Assembly (NCBI RefSeq): GCF_900088125.1
Contig: NZ_FLQT01000003.1
Location: 1,115,071 to 1,179,070, forward strand
DNA length: 64,000 nucleotides
From: Peptoniphilus pacaensis
Lineage (GTDB): Bacteria; Bacillota; Clostridia; Tissierellales; Peptoniphilaceae
Direction: 5' to 3'
Positions within the stretch are counted from its first letter, which is position 1, and each line of letters opens with the position of its first letter. Positions 44,843 to 54,037 of this stretch are shown here, one piece after another. The notes under the pieces are model-generated. The model saw only the letters and a list, made by a program, of their open reading frames with translations. It made no database searches and had not been told where the DNA came from. Made by a program: the position numbers and the translations under genes.

Positions 44843-45629
44843 TCTGTTGACATTAAATCACGTAGTAAAAAAATTTCCCGTGGGGAAAAAATCCCTCTTT
44901 TCGAAAGAGGGAAAGATGTTCACCGCCGTGGACGACGTGTCCTTTACTTTAGGCGAAAAGGAAACCCTGGGCATCGTCGGCGAAAGCGGCAGCGGCAAAT
45001 CCACTTTGGCCCGCTGCATCTTGGGCCTCTATCCCGATGCTGAGGGTGAAATCCTCTACAAGGGCCGGGACGTGTTAAAGGCCGACGATAAAGAGCTGAA
45101 GGTCATTCGCCGGGACGTGCAGATGATTTTTCAGGATCCCTACAGCTCTCTGAACCCCCAAATGACCGCCGAGGAAATCGTCATGGAGCCCCTGGTGAAT
45201 TTAGGGGGCGAGAACATTCGCGAGAAGGCTCGCGAGACCTTGAGCCTCTGCGGTTTGTCCAAGACCCACTTCGGTCGCTATCCCCACGAATTTTCCGGGG
45301 GCCAGCGGCAGCGCATCGGCGTGGCTCGCGCCCTGGTGGTGGAGCCTACCTTGATTTTGGCCGACGAGCCCACCTCGGCACTGGACGTGTCCATTCAGGC
45401 CCAGATCATCAATCTCTTGGAAGAGCTGCAAGAGGAGCGAAACCTGAGTTATCTCTTCATCTCCCACGACATCGCCGTGGAGGAACATATTTCCGATCGC
45501 ATCGGCGTCATGTACCGTGGCAAGCTGGTGGAGATCAACGACCGGGACAGCATTATGGAAAATCCCCGAGACGATTACACGAAGAAGCTCCTCTCGGCGG
45601 TGCCGCCATTGGATCCTCACTGCAAATAA
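44835..45629 (+). CDS. Peptide ABC transporter ATPase, DppF-like
   Basis: 264 residues, shorter than usual DppF (about 320) because it lacks the C-terminal oligopeptide extension; it ends soon after DDYTKKLLSAVPPLDPHC. Walker [18 protein letters not shown], signature EFSGGQRQRIGVARALV, Walker B LILADEPTSALDVS. It works with DppD as the ATPase pair. Confidence 0.92.
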   Translation: MADLLTLNHVVKKFPVGKKSLFSKEGKMFTAVDDVSFTLGEKETLGIVGESGSGKSTLARCILGLYPDAEGEILYKGRDVLKADDKELKVIRRDVQMIFQDPYSSLNPQMTAEEIVMEPLVNLGGENIREKARETLSLCGLSKTHFGRYPHEFSGGQRQRIGVARALVVEPTLILADEPTSALDVSIQAQIINLLEELQEERNLSYLFISHDIAVEEHISDRIGVMYRGKLVEINDRDSIMENPRDDYTKKLLSAVPPLDPHCK

Positions 45630-45632
45630 ATG

Positions 45633-45683
45633 AATGCACCGACTTGTCGAAAAACTGTTTCGGCGAGGCTCGGTGCATTTTTG
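45633..45683 (+). terminator. Terminator of the ABC operon
   Basis: AATGCACCGA and TCGGTGCATT arms with an inner CGAAA/TTTCG stem, followed by TTTTTG. Confidence 0.75.
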
Positions 45684-45710
45684 TTATAATAATAAAAAAG
45701 GAGGGGCCTA

Positions 45711-47120
45711 TTGAAGAAGCTATCGAGAAAAAAAGCCGCCCTGTGGATTCTCCTGATTATGTGGTTGATTCCCACGGTCTACAGCCTCGCGACAAAAAAT
45801 CCCGAGGGAACCAACGTGGCGGGCGAGTTCGCGCCGGCGGAGGCGGAATTTATTTACGACCTGAGCTATGTAAAGGACGGGGAAAAAATCCACGAGCAGA
45901 AGATTTTCGATCGGGAGATGGACATCATTCGCGATGCGAAGGAATTTCTCATGGTGGACTTCTTTCTCTTTAACGCCACCTACGATAAGGACGTGGGCTG
46001 TCTCAAACAGGTGGCGGACATGACGGATCTCTTAATCGAAAAGAAGAGAGAAAATCCCGCCATGCCCATTCTCTTCGTTACGGATCCCATCAATAATTTT
46101 TACGGCGCCTACGAGGAGGCCAATATAAAAAGATTGAGAGACGCCGGCATCGAAGTGGTGGTCACGGACTTAAACCGCATGAGGGATTCCAACCCCCTGT
46201 TCTCCGGCATTTACCGCGCCTACATTCAGTGGTTGGGCACGTCGGGGAACGGCCGCATCAGAAACTTTTTTGCCAAAGAGGGCGAGAAGGTGACGGTGCG
46301 CTCCGTGCTGAAGCTCCTTAATTTCAAGGGCAATCACCGCAAAGTGGTGGTGTCGGAGAATGAAGCCATGGTGGCATCGGCCAATCCCCACGACCCCAGC
46401 GCCTATCACTCCAATGTGGCCGCGGTTTTTCGCGGCAAGGCCATGGAGGATTTGATCCGCTCGGAAAGCATCTTCTTTAAAGAGCTTCCTCCGTCGGTAA
46501 AGGCCTTCAAGTCTCCCGATGTGGACTCCACGGATCGGCTGAAGGTCATCACCGAGGGAAAGATCTACGACGCCTTATCCGAGAACATCAACAAGAGCGA
46601 GAAGGGCGATCAGATTCACATCGGCATCTTCTACCTGTCGGAGTTTCGCATTTTAAAGGATCTGGAGGCGTCGGCCAATCGGGGCGTAGATATAAAAATC
46701 GTCGCCGACTTAAACAAAGACGCCTTCGGTCTGGAGAAAAACGGCGCCCCCAATCGGCCGGCACTGAGCGAGCTGAAGGAAAAGACACCGAGCATACAGA
46801 TCCGCTGGTACAACACACAGGGCGAGCAATTCCACACGAAGATGGCTTATTTCGATTTCAAGGATCGGAAGCCTCTCGCGATTTTAGGTAGCGGCAATTT
46901 CACCCGCAGAAATTTAGACAACTATAATTTGGAAACGGACGTGGCCATGGAGATGGAGAGAAATTCCCCGACCCACGTGGCCGTGGAAAATTACTTCCGT
47001 CGCATTTGGGCCAACGAAGACGGGGAGTACACCTTGCCCTTTGAAGAATATAAAGACGAGCGAGTGCTCATTCGCCCCCTATGGAAATTCCAGGAAGTCA
47101 CGGGCCTTTGCACTTGGTAA
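45711..47120 (+). CDS. Phospholipase D family protein (cardiolipin-synthase-like)
   Basis: 469 residues from a TTG after GGAGGGG. One N-terminal membrane helix (LWILLIMWLIPTVYSLA) is followed by two catalytic motifs. The first is HRKVVVSENEAMVASANPHD (about residue 210), the second HTKMAYFDFKD with GSGNFTRRNLDNYNLE (about residue 385). Members transfer or hydrolyse phosphatidyl groups; cardiolipin synthase is most common, but the insert between the motifs differs. It is anchored with the catalytic part outside or at the membrane. The gene ends 22 bases before one arm of a terminator now split by an IS. Confidence 0.83.
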   Translation: MKKLSRKKAALWILLIMWLIPTVYSLATKNPEGTNVAGEFAPAEAEFIYDLSYVKDGEKIHEQKIFDREMDIIRDAKEFLMVDFFLFNATYDKDVGCLKQVADMTDLLIEKKRENPAMPILFVTDPINNFYGAYEEANIKRLRDAGIEVVVTDLNRMRDSNPLFSGIYRAYIQWLGTSGNGRIRNFFAKEGEKVTVRSVLKLLNFKGNHRKVVVSENEAMVASANPHDPSAYHSNVAAVFRGKAMEDLIRSESIFFKELPPSVKAFKSPDVDSTDRLKVITEGKIYDALSENINKSEKGDQIHIGIFYLSEFRILKDLEASANRGVDIKIVADLNKDAFGLEKNGAPNRPALSELKEKTPSIQIRWYNTQGEQFHTKMAYFDFKDRKPLAILGSGNFTRRNLDNYNLETDVAMEMERNSPTHVAVENYFRRIWANEDGEYTLPFEEYKDERVLIRPLWKFQEVTGLCTW

Positions 47121-47141
47121 AAAGTTGGAGGCAATAAAAAA

Positions 47142-47150
47142 TCGGAGACA
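47142..47150. terminator. Left arm of a terminator split by the IS
   Basis: TCGGAGACA, preceded by an A-rich stretch. It pairs with TGTCTCCGG at 48714-48722, beyond the IS, which is followed by TTTTATTTTTTT. Joined without the IS, the two arms would make an 8-9-bp stem with T runs on both outer sides, i.e. a bidirectional terminator between the phospholipase D gene and the converging small membrane protein gene. Confidence 0.65.
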
Positions 47151-47232
47151 AAACTGTAGAGTGACCCCATAAAGTTGGACTTAATCGAGTAAGCATTTCG
47201 CTTGCTCGATTTTGTTTTACATAACTTATTTT

Positions 47233-48033
47233 CTAAGCGGTTTTCATTCGTTCACGGTATTGCTTTGGACTTAGCCCTCCTAATTTTTCTTTGATTCGGT
47301 CGTTGTTATAGTAGTGGATAAAGTCTTCGATCGCCCGCACAAGTTTCTGCCGGCTTCGGTAGACGTAACCGTCGTAGATTTCTCTTTTCAGTACACTGAA
47401 GAAGTTTTCCATGGGTGCGTTGTCGTAGCAGTTACCTTTTCTCGACATGCTTTGAAAGATGTGGTGTTCTTCTAACATGGCTTGATAGGCGGTCATTTGG
47501 TAGCCCCAACCGCGATCGGAGTGGAAGGTGCGGCGATAGGGACAGGTGTTGGTTCGTTCGATGGCTTTTTCTAAGCCTCGTAGCATGGTGACGCCGTTGG
47601 GCTGATCGGATAGGACGTAGCTAATGATTTCCAGATTGTACATGTCCATGTATGGATCGAGGTAGAGTTTCTTTGTTTGAAGTTTCCCCGCTTTATCTTC
47701 GACGTAGTATTTGAATTCTGTAGTGTCGGTGGTAATTTTTTGGTAGGGGATACAGGTGTTGAAGCGTCGATTGATTCGATTCTTCTTGATCTTACCGACG
47801 ACGCCTTTGTAAGAGTTGTACTTCTTGTATTTCCTGCCATAGGCACGGACTTGAAGGCCCATGTCTTGAACCAGTCGTTGAACTTTCTTTTTGTTTACCG
47901 CCCAACCCCGGTTCTTCAGCTCCAGATGGATCCGGCGGTAGCCGTAGTCTTTGTGTTCGCGCCGAATGGCGAGGATCTCGTCTTTTAACGCTTGGTCTTT
48001 GTCTTCTTCGCTCCACTTTTTCTGCCAATACAT
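47233..48033 (-). CDS. IS3-family transposase, OrfB (DDE integrase part)
   Basis: 266 residues from the first in-frame ATG. DDE residues lie in TTDTTEFKYYVEDKAGKL (D), FHSDRGWGYQMTAYQ (D) and NCYDNAPMENFFSVLKRE (E). The HTH_21 segment ILAIRREHKDYGYRRIHLEL precedes them. The frame stays open upstream to about 48124 (KKARIVAKLREQFQLTEIL), consistent with production as an OrfAB fusion by -1 frameshifting at A-rich slippery sites near 48117-48133. Confidence 0.9.
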   Translation of the reverse strand: MYWQKKWSEEDKDQALKDEILAIRREHKDYGYRRIHLELKNRGWAVNKKKVQRLVQDMGLQVRAYGRKYKKYNSYKGVVGKIKKNRINRRFNTCIPYQKITTDTTEFKYYVEDKAGKLQTKKLYLDPYMDMYNLEIISYVLSDQPNGVTMLRGLEKAIERTNTCPYRRTFHSDRGWGYQMTAYQAMLEEHHIFQSMSRKGNCYDNAPMENFFSVLKREIYDGYVYRSRQKLVRAIEDFIHYYNNDRIKEKLGGLSPKQYRERMKTA

Positions 48034-48074
48034 AAAGGTGGATTTGGGAAAGTTGATGGCAGCGAGTATCTCTG

Positions 48075-48659
48075 TTAGTTGGAATTGTTCTCGGAGTTTG
48101 GCGACGATCCTCGCCTTTTTCTCATTTTTTCTTCCCTCACCAAACTCCTTAGCTCCTCCAGGTATAGCTTTTGAATGGTGAGTTTCCGGTTCTCCGCCTC
48201 TAATTCTTTGATGCGGTTTTCCAATGCCTCACGCGAGGATGCATCAAGAGGCTCCTTCTTAGTTGCAGACTTCGGTGGTTGATTGCAGGCGTCTTTCTTC
48301 GTCACAGGTCTCCCTCGCTTATGTGTTCGCAGCCCCTCCATGCCCTCCTTTCGATACTGACTGTGCCATTTGGCGATCATGGACGGATTCGTCAAACCAA
48401 GTTCAAGGGCCAATTGTTGGTAACTGCATTCGCTCGTTTCGTAACGTGTAATGGCTTCTAACTTAAACTCTACACTGTACTCACGTTTATTTCTAGAGCG
48501 CATTAACCCTTCATCGCCAAATTGTTTGTAATTATTGACCCAACGTCTGATCAGTGATTCATCAATTTGATATTTATCTTCTAAGATGGGATAGCTTGAC
48601 TCTCCGAACAGGTATTCTTCGACGATTTTCCTTTTTAATTCATAACTGTATTTTGCCAT
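48075..48659 (-). CDS. IS3-family transposase, OrfA (DNA-binding part)
   Basis: 194 residues with two helix-turn-helix blocks, SYELKRKIVEEYLFGESSYP and FKLEAITRYETSECSYQQLA, and a C-terminal coiled coil ALENRIKELEAENRKLTIQK with heptad leucines. It recognises the IS ends. Two HTH units make it longer than the roughly 100-residue OrfA of many IS3 members. OrfB continues in the -1 frame. Confidence 0.88.
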   Translation of the reverse strand: MAKYSYELKRKIVEEYLFGESSYPILEDKYQIDESLIRRWVNNYKQFGDEGLMRSRNKREYSVEFKLEAITRYETSECSYQQLALELGLTNPSMIAKWHSQYRKEGMEGLRTHKRGRPVTKKDACNQPPKSATKKEPLDASSREALENRIKELEAENRKLTIQKLYLEELRSLVREEKMRKRRGSSPNSENNSN

Positions 48660-48713
48660 TAAAAGACCCCCAAAGGTTGGATTTCTTGGTCCAACTTTTG
48701 GGGGTCAGTGCAC

Positions 48714-48732
48714 TGTCTCCGGTTTTATTTTT
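48714..48732. terminator. Right arm and T run of the split terminator
   Basis: TGTCTCCGG followed by TTTTATTTTTTT; complement of 47142-47150 on the other side of the IS. Confidence 0.65.
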
Positions 48733-48931
48733 TTCCCATTTGGTCTTTGTTCAGTCCGGACAAGAATGTCGAGACGAAGAACATGCCGAGAAGAATTAAG
48801 TTCACGGGCTTCGTGTAATAGTCGCTGAATTGCCAGCTGCCGTGGTTTTGATAAGAGACGACGACAGTGGCAATGATTTGAAGGACAAACACCAGCGCAG
48901 CCACGAGCAGGGCGCGTTTTAAATGCTTCAA
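48725..48931 (-). CDS. Small two-helix membrane protein
   Basis: 68 residues from a TTG at 48931, preceded by AGGTGAT. Two hydrophobic helices (ALLVAALVFVLQIIATVVVS and LILLGMFFVSTFLSGL) flank a short polar loop with GSWQFSDYYTKP. It ends with a lysine tail. No family recognised. It lies 45 bases before the gamma-glutamyltransferase gene end on the same strand, and its own stop falls at the split terminator. Confidence 0.65.
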   Translation of the reverse strand: MKHLKRALLVAALVFVLQIIATVVVSYQNHGSWQFSDYYTKPVNLILLGMFFVSTFLSGLNKDQMGKK

Positions 48932-48980
48932 TCATATCACCTCTGGATTTATTATGGCAGAGGAGGAAATCGCCGTCAAG

Positions 48981-50576
48981 CTATTCCGCCACGCAGATGG
49001 TGCCGTCGCATCGCTTTTCCGTGCCGCCCATATAAATCTTTCGCTCTTCGTCGTACAGAAGGTATTGGCCCCGGCCCATGTCCAAATCGTGTTCGGGAAT
49101 GTGCACCTCGTGGCCCCGTTCCTTCATGGATTGAATGATGGCGGGATCGAAATCCGCCTCCATTTCGATTCTCTTGTCCCCGGTCCACATAAATCGGGGC
49201 GCGTCCAAGGCGGACTGGGGATTTCTGCCGTAAGCCAAGAGCTGCAGCAGGGTCTGTACGTGGCCCTGGGGCTGCATAAAGCCGCCCATGACGCCGAAGG
49301 CGCCGTAGGGCTTTCCGCCGCGGGTCAAAAAGCCCGGGATAATCGTGTGGTAGGGGCGTTTGCCTCCCGCCAGGGTATTGGCACGGCCCTCTTCCATGGA
49401 GAAATTAAGCAGGCGATTGTTCAGAGAGATCCCCGTTTCCGGCACGACGATGCCGGCGCCGAAGCCCTCGTAATTGGATTGGATCATGGACACCATATTG
49501 CCGTCCTCATCGCCGATGCAGAAGTAGACGGTGGAGCGGTCCAGGGGATTGCCGTAGGTCATGGCTTGAGCCTTTTCGCCGAAGGCCTCGCCACATTTTT
49601 TGGCGTAGGCGTCGGAAAGGAGATCTTCCGTCGTGAGCTCCATGTAGTCGGGATCGGCGATGTAATGGGCGCCGTCGGTCATGGCCCGCTTAATGGCCTC
49701 CGCCGTGTAGTGGATCGATTCCGGATCGTCGGCCTTTAAATCGAACCGGCTCAGAATTTTCAGGGCCATAAGTACGGTAATGCCCTGGCCGTTTGGGGGA
49801 AGCTCCCACACTTCCGTGCCGCGGAAGGTGGCGGAGAGGGGCTCTACCTCCAAGGTCTCGTGGTTTTTTAAATCCTCCGCCCGCATAAAGCCGCCGTGGG
49901 CCTTCATAAATGTATCGATTTTTTCCGCGATGGCCCCTTCGTAAAAACTTTTGCCGCCGTCTTCGGCGATGGCTCTTAAGGTGCGGGCGTGATGGGGCAG
50001 GCGGATGATGTCTCCCGCCTCGGGCGCCTTGCCTTTTTCAGAAAAGGTAGCCCAAAAGCCGTCGTAGACGGTCGCGGTATTGGCCTTTCTTTTTTCAAGC
50101 TCCATGGCCCAAAGCCGCGCCACGGTGGGGGAGAGGACGTAGCCTTTCTCGGCGTATTCAATAGCCGGGGCGAGGACATCCTTAAAGGGGAGGCGGCCGT
50201 GTTTCTTGTGAATGTCCGCCCATGCCCGCACGGCTCCCGGCACACCCACGGATTCGATGCCGTAAAGGGGCATGGAGGTATGGCCTCTCTCCTTGACGGC
50301 GGCGAGGGAGAGGGCGGCGGGGCTTTTGCCGCTGCCGTTGTAGCCGTAAAGTTTGCCGCCGGCGGAGATAATGGCGAAGAGATCGCTCCCCAGGCCGTTG
50401 GAAGTGGGCTCGACCACCGTCTGTGCCGCCGCCATGGCGACGGCGCCATCCACGGCGTTGCCGCCGGCTTCTAAAATTTTTCTTCCAGCTGCCGCAGCCG
50501 CGGGATTGGATGCCAGGGCCATGGCACGGCCGTAGGTCATGCTTCTCTTTGATGAATAGGGATACTTGGGGTACAA
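48981..50576 (-). CDS. Gamma-glutamyltransferase, cytoplasmic YwrD-like
   Basis: 531 residues from a TTG at 50576, nine bases from AAGGAG; the GTG at 50585 is too close to that site. Blocks: ALASNPAAAAAGRKILEAGG, GLGSDLFAIISAGGKL, then STVYFCIGDEDGNMVSMIQS where the threonine is the likely autoprocessing nucleophile, and GAGIVVPETGISLNNR. There is no signal peptide, as in the B. subtilis YwrD branch. It would cleave or transfer gamma-glutamyl groups, for example from glutathione. Confidence 0.85.
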   Translation of the reverse strand: MYPKYPYSSKRSMTYGRAMALASNPAAAAAGRKILEAGGNAVDGAVAMAAAQTVVEPTSNGLGSDLFAIISAGGKLYGYNGSGKSPAALSLAAVKERGHTSMPLYGIESVGVPGAVRAWADIHKKHGRLPFKDVLAPAIEYAEKGYVLSPTVARLWAMELEKRKANTATVYDGFWATFSEKGKAPEAGDIIRLPHHARTLRAIAEDGGKSFYEGAIAEKIDTFMKAHGGFMRAEDLKNHETLEVEPLSATFRGTEVWELPPNGQGITVLMALKILSRFDLKADDPESIHYTAEAIKRAMTDGAHYIADPDYMELTTEDLLSDAYAKKCGEAFGEKAQAMTYGNPLDRSTVYFCIGDEDGNMVSMIQSNYEGFGAGIVVPETGISLNNRLLNFSMEEGRANTLAGGKRPYHTIIPGFLTRGGKPYGAFGVMGGFMQPQGHVQTLLQLLAYGRNPQSALDAPRFMWTGDKRIEMEADFDPAIIQSMKERGHEVHIPEHDLDMGRGQYLLYDEERKIYMGGTEKRCDGTICVAE

Positions 50577-50740
50577 TGGTCTCACGCTCCTTTAAGAGGA
50601 GTATAATCTTTTTATCGTCTTTTGACCAGATAAATGCGTAAAACAAGCCTTTCAAGGGGCGGTTTTAATTGCAATGGAGAATGGATTATGTTAGGATAGT
50701 AATGTTATTGATAGATAGTTTGGATCGAGGAGGTGTTAGT

Positions 50741-50974
50741 TTGACTACTTTTTTCAGCGTCATCGTCGCATTATCGGCGATTGCAATTATTTGCGCCGTC
50801 GTAGCACAGGAATCCAATCAAGTGGGTTTGGGAACCTTGGACGGTAGCTCCCCGTCGTCGGAATGGGGTTCGAATCGCGGGACGAGCCGCAAGGACATGC
50901 TTAAACGCATTACCGTCGTTTCGTCGGTCGTCTTTTTTATTTCGATTATTTTACTGATCGCATTTACGAAATAA
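50741..50974 (+). CDS. secG: Preprotein translocase subunit SecG
   Basis: 77 residues from a TTG at 50741, behind GGAGGTG. Two membrane helices (FFSVIVALSAIAIICAVVA and VVSSVVFFISIILLIAF) flank a loop QESNQVGLGTLDGSS and a GTSRKDMLKR stretch, the SecG pattern seen in this group of Bacillota. SecG assists SecYE in protein export. The longer frame to 50669 is not needed. It is 12 bases upstream of the pyrophosphatase gene, and therefore probably cotranscribed with it. Confidence 0.85.
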   Translation: MTTFFSVIVALSAIAIICAVVAQESNQVGLGTLDGSSPSSEWGSNRGTSRKDMLKRITVVSSVVFFISIILLIAFTK

Positions 50975-50986
50975 CCAGGAGGAATC

Positions 50987-52990
50987 ATGGATTATAATAT
51001 TTTATTCATTGCTCCCGTTATCGGCGTTATAGCTATTTTATTCGGTCTGATGAAATCTTCCTATGTAGGAAAGCAAGACCCGGGTAATGAACGGATGAAA
51101 GAAATCTCCGGCTATATCCACGAGGGAGCCATGGCCTTTTTACAACGGGAGTACAAGGCGCTCGTCGTCTTTGTCGTCGTTTTGGCCGCAGTTTTATTTT
51201 TCGCCATCGACTGGCGCACCGCCGTGTGCTTCGTCGTCGGCGCGGCATTTTCCGTTGCCGCCGGCTATATCGGCATGAACACGGCAACCAAAGCCAATGT
51301 TCGCACGGCACAAGCCGCCCATAGCCACGGCATGGGAAAAGCCCTGGACATCGCTTTCTCCGGCGGTGCCGTTATGGGTCTTGTCGTCGTCGGCTTGGGT
51401 ATTTTCGGGATTTCCGTCTTCTACCTTTGGTTCGGCGATGCAAGCATCATCACCGGCTTCTCCTTAGGGGCATCTTCCATCGCTCTCTTCGCCCGTGTCG
51501 GCGGCGGTATCTATACCAAAGCGGCTGACGTCGGTGCCGACTTGGTCGGTAAAGTGGAAGCGGGTATTCCGGAAGACGACCCGAGAAACCCCGCCGTCAT
51601 CGCCGACAACGTAGGCGATAACGTAGGTGACGTGGCAGGCATGGGCGCCGACTTATTCGAATCCTATGTCGGTGCATTACTTTCCGTCATCACCTTGGGC
51701 TTCGTCGCATTCGAAGACAAGGGCATTCAATACGGCCTTTCCATCGCCGCCGTCGGCATCGTGGCGTCGATTATCTCCATGTTCTTCGTTAAAGGCGACA
51801 AGAATCCGCAAAAAGCATTAAACATCGGTACCTATGTGGCATCGATTATTACCATTATCGTGGCAGGCGTCTTGGCGAATAAAATTTTCGACAGCCTGTC
51901 CGTCTTCTGGCCCGTTATTATCGGCGTCTGCGTCGGCTTGATTATTTCCAAAATCACCGAATACTACACGGCAGCCGAATACAAGCCCGTTCAACGGATC
52001 GCACACGAATCTGAAACCGGTGCGTCGACGAATATTATCGCCGGTCTTTCCGTGGGCATGATGTCCACCGTCGGCCCGATCATCGTATTGGCCATCGGCA
52101 TCATTGCAGCTTACTCCTTGGGCGGCGGCCACGAAAATGCCACCATCGGCTTATACAGCATCGCATTGGCAGCGGTAGGTATGCTGGCTACCACGGCATC
52201 CACCATTGCCGTAGACGCTTACGGCCCCATCGCCGACAATGCCGGCGGTATCGCCGAAATGTGCGAACTTCCCGAAGAAGTCCGCGATATTACCGACTCC
52301 CTGGACGCCGTCGGCAACACCACGGCAGCTATCGGTAAGGGCTTCGCCATCGGTTCCGCAGCTTTAACGGCACTCTCTCTGTTCGTATCCTACATTCACG
52401 CCACCGGCCTCGCCGGCATCGATATTTCCAAGCCCGGCGTCATCGCAGGGACCTTCATCGGCGGCATGCTGCCCTTCGCCTTCTCCGCTTTAACCATGAG
52501 CGCGGTAGGGAATGCGGCTACGGCTATGATCGAAGAAGTACGTCGTCAATTTAAAGCCATCCCCGGCATTATGGAAGGGACGGCTACCCCGGAATACGCA
52601 AAATGCGTAGACATCTCCACCACCGCCGCATTAAGAGAAATGATCGTACCCGGCGTCATCGCCGTGGTCGTTCCCTTGGTCGTCGGCTTCTGCTTAGGCA
52701 CGGAAGCATTAGGCGGCTTGCAGGCAGGTGCACTGGTCACCGGCGTCTTAATGGCAATCTTTATGAGTAATGCCGGCGGCGCTTGGGACAATGCAAAGAA
52801 ATATATCGAAGGCGGCGCTCACGGAGGCAAAGGTTCCGAAGCACACAAAGCGGCCGTTACCGGTGACACCGTCGGCGACCCCTTTAAGGACACGTCCGGA
52901 CCGAGCTTGAACATCTTAATCAAATTGATTACGGTGGTATCCTTGGTCTTCGCGCCCCTCTTTGTTCAATTCGGCGGCATCTTTATGTAG
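50987..52990 (+). CDS. hppA: Membrane-bound ion-translocating pyrophosphatase, K+-dependent type
   Basis: 667 residues, about sixteen membrane helices. The pyrophosphate site shows [40 protein letters not shown] and a C-terminal [20 protein letters not shown] with [17 protein letters not shown]. The segment [20 protein letters not shown] has alanine where K+-independent enzymes have lysine, so it should be K+-dependent, pumping Na+ or H+ (or both). It recovers energy from biosynthetic pyrophosphate. AGGAGG precedes the ATG. Confidence 0.95.
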   Translation: MDYNILFIAPVIGVIAILFGLMKSSYVGKQDPGNERMKEISGYIHEGAMAFLQREYKALVVFVVVLAAVLFFAIDWRTAVCFVVGAAFSVAAGYIGMNTATKANVRTAQAAHSHGMGKALDIAFSGGAVMGLVVVGLGIFGISVFYLWFGDASIITGFSLGASSIALFARVGGGIYTKAADVGADLVGKVEAGIPEDDPRNPAVIADNVGDNVGDVAGMGADLFESYVGALLSVITLGFVAFEDKGIQYGLSIAAVGIVASIISMFFVKGDKNPQKALNIGTYVASIITIIVAGVLANKIFDSLSVFWPVIIGVCVGLIISKITEYYTAAEYKPVQRIAHESETGASTNIIAGLSVGMMSTVGPIIVLAIGIIAAYSLGGGHENATIGLYSIALAAVGMLATTASTIAVDAYGPIADNAGGIAEMCELPEEVRDITDSLDAVGNTTAAIGKGFAIGSAALTALSLFVSYIHATGLAGIDISKPGVIAGTFIGGMLPFAFSALTMSAVGNAATAMIEEVRRQFKAIPGIMEGTATPEYAKCVDISTTAALREMIVPGVIAVVVPLVVGFCLGTEALGGLQAGALVTGVLMAIFMSNAGGAWDNAKKYIEGGAHGGKGSEAHKAAVTGDTVGDPFKDTSGPSLNILIKLITVVSLVFAPLFVQFGGIFM

Positions 52991-53017
52991 TCGATCCAAC
53001 TCGATCAAATTATAGAG

Positions 53018-53044
53018 CAACTCGCTTCGGCGAGTTGTTTTTTT
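53018..53044 (+). terminator. Terminator after the pyrophosphatase gene
   Basis: CAACTCGC-TTCG-GCGAGTTG with seven T. Confidence 0.9.
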
Positions 53045-53114
53045 GTGTGGAAAAAGGCCGTGAAGGGTATATTGAAAACAAGCATGAATTTCGGTACATA
53101 GAAAGAGGTGTAAG

Positions 53115-53909
53115 ATGAAAAAGAGAAATGTGCTGGCCCTGGCTCTGGCCCTGTTGGCTCTGCCGTCTATGGCCTTTGCCCAAAGAAATGTGAAGCTGAA
53201 GGTAAACGGAAAGTCGGTGGTGTCGAAGCCCGCTGCCTTTATTTCCTCCGATCGCACCATGGTTCCTCTGCGCTTCGTGGCCGAGGCCCTGGACTATCAA
53301 GTGTTGTGGGACGAGGAAAGCCGCGACATCCTTTTGACGAAGATGAATTTCGATACGAACAAACCGGAGCAAGCCATTTACCTGAAGCCGACAGAGAAGA
53401 ACGTCGTCGTGTTGAATGAAAAAGACGTGGCGTCGGCTTACGATATGTCGACGAAGTTGGATTTTCAGATGAAAGAGATAGCGACTCTCCTAGAGAAAGG
53501 GAAGAAGCTGCCCTTGGAGGTTGCGCCGGTCATTAAAGAAGACAGGGCCTTTATTCCTCTTCGGGCCGTGGTGGAGCTCTTCGACCAAAAAATCTCCTGG
53601 GACGGAAAGACCTATACGGTGTCCATCGAGGGGAAGGTGGCGAAGACCGACGAGGAAATTGCCGGTGCATGGATGTACAGCAAATTGCCTGCGGAATATA
53701 AGAAGCCGCCCTTTAAATTAATCGACTGCTCTCATGAGGGCAGCGATGCTTTGATAAAGAAACATATCTACGCCTACGATGTAATCGAGGATCATCCGGA
53801 TCACATCGTAACCGTCGCCCGCTACCGCCTGGATTTAAACAAGGGCATCTTTTATAAATACGACGTGGTGAACGATGTGTGGGTACGAGATCCTGAGCTG
53901 AACAAGTAA
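53115..53909 (+). CDS. Exported stalk-domain protein, second copy
   Basis: 264 residues. A signal peptide (ending AFAQ, about residue 22) precedes a copper amine oxidase N-terminal-like stalk domain: VNGKSVVSKPAAF, SSDRTMVPLRFVAEALDYQV and, in the second half, EDRAFIPLRAVVELFDQKIS. The C-terminal segment RLDLNKGIFYKYDVVNDVWV is unassigned. Related to the protein at 29793 by domain, not by close identity. GAAAGAGGTG precedes the ATG. A TATATT (53067-53072) after GAAGGG is its likely -10. Confidence 0.82.
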   Translation: MKKRNVLALALALLALPSMAFAQRNVKLKVNGKSVVSKPAAFISSDRTMVPLRFVAEALDYQVLWDEESRDILLTKMNFDTNKPEQAIYLKPTEKNVVVLNEKDVASAYDMSTKLDFQMKEIATLLEKGKKLPLEVAPVIKEDRAFIPLRAVVELFDQKISWDGKTYTVSIEGKVAKTDEEIAGAWMYSKLPAEYKKPPFKLIDCSHEGSDALIKKHIYAYDVIEDHPDHIVTVARYRLDLNKGIFYKYDVVNDVWVRDPELNK

Positions 53910-53913
53910 ACGA

Positions 53914-53937
53914 AACGCCCTCTTAGGAGGGTGTTTT
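53914..53937 (+). terminator. Terminator after the stalk-domain gene
   Basis: ACGCCCTC-TTAG-GAGGGTGT followed by TTTTT. Confidence 0.8.
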
Positions 53938-53985
53938 TATGTTCTGAATTCGGTTCATATAGAAAAAAGAGGGCGTGCTTTCTGA

Positions 53986-54016
53986 TGTTGACATTCTTTG
54001 ACTTTAAACGTATACT
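53986..54016 (+). promoter_or_regulatory. ctsR promoter with an overlapping CtsR-type heptad repeat
   Basis: TTGACA (53988-53993), 17-base spacer and TATACT (54011-54016). The direct words GTTGAC and TTTGAC ten bases apart overlap the -35 and resemble the TTTGACC tandem heptads of CtsR operators, which fits autoregulation of the operon. Confidence 0.7.
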
Positions 54017-54037
54017 GAAATCAGATAGGAGGCAATC

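Larger units (their letters stand above)
47162..48707 (-). mobile_element. IS3-family insertion sequence (IS150-like)
   Basis: About 1.55 kb with inverted ends TGACCCC-AT-AAAGTTGGAC (left) and TGACCCCCAAAAGTTGGAC (right, reverse complement). It encodes orfA and orfB on the minus strand. Ends are placed at the TG/CA next to the ACCCC blocks; they could lie a few bases further out. I see no target-site duplication at these ends. Both arms of a split terminator flank it. The frames are intact, so it may still be active. Confidence 0.85.
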
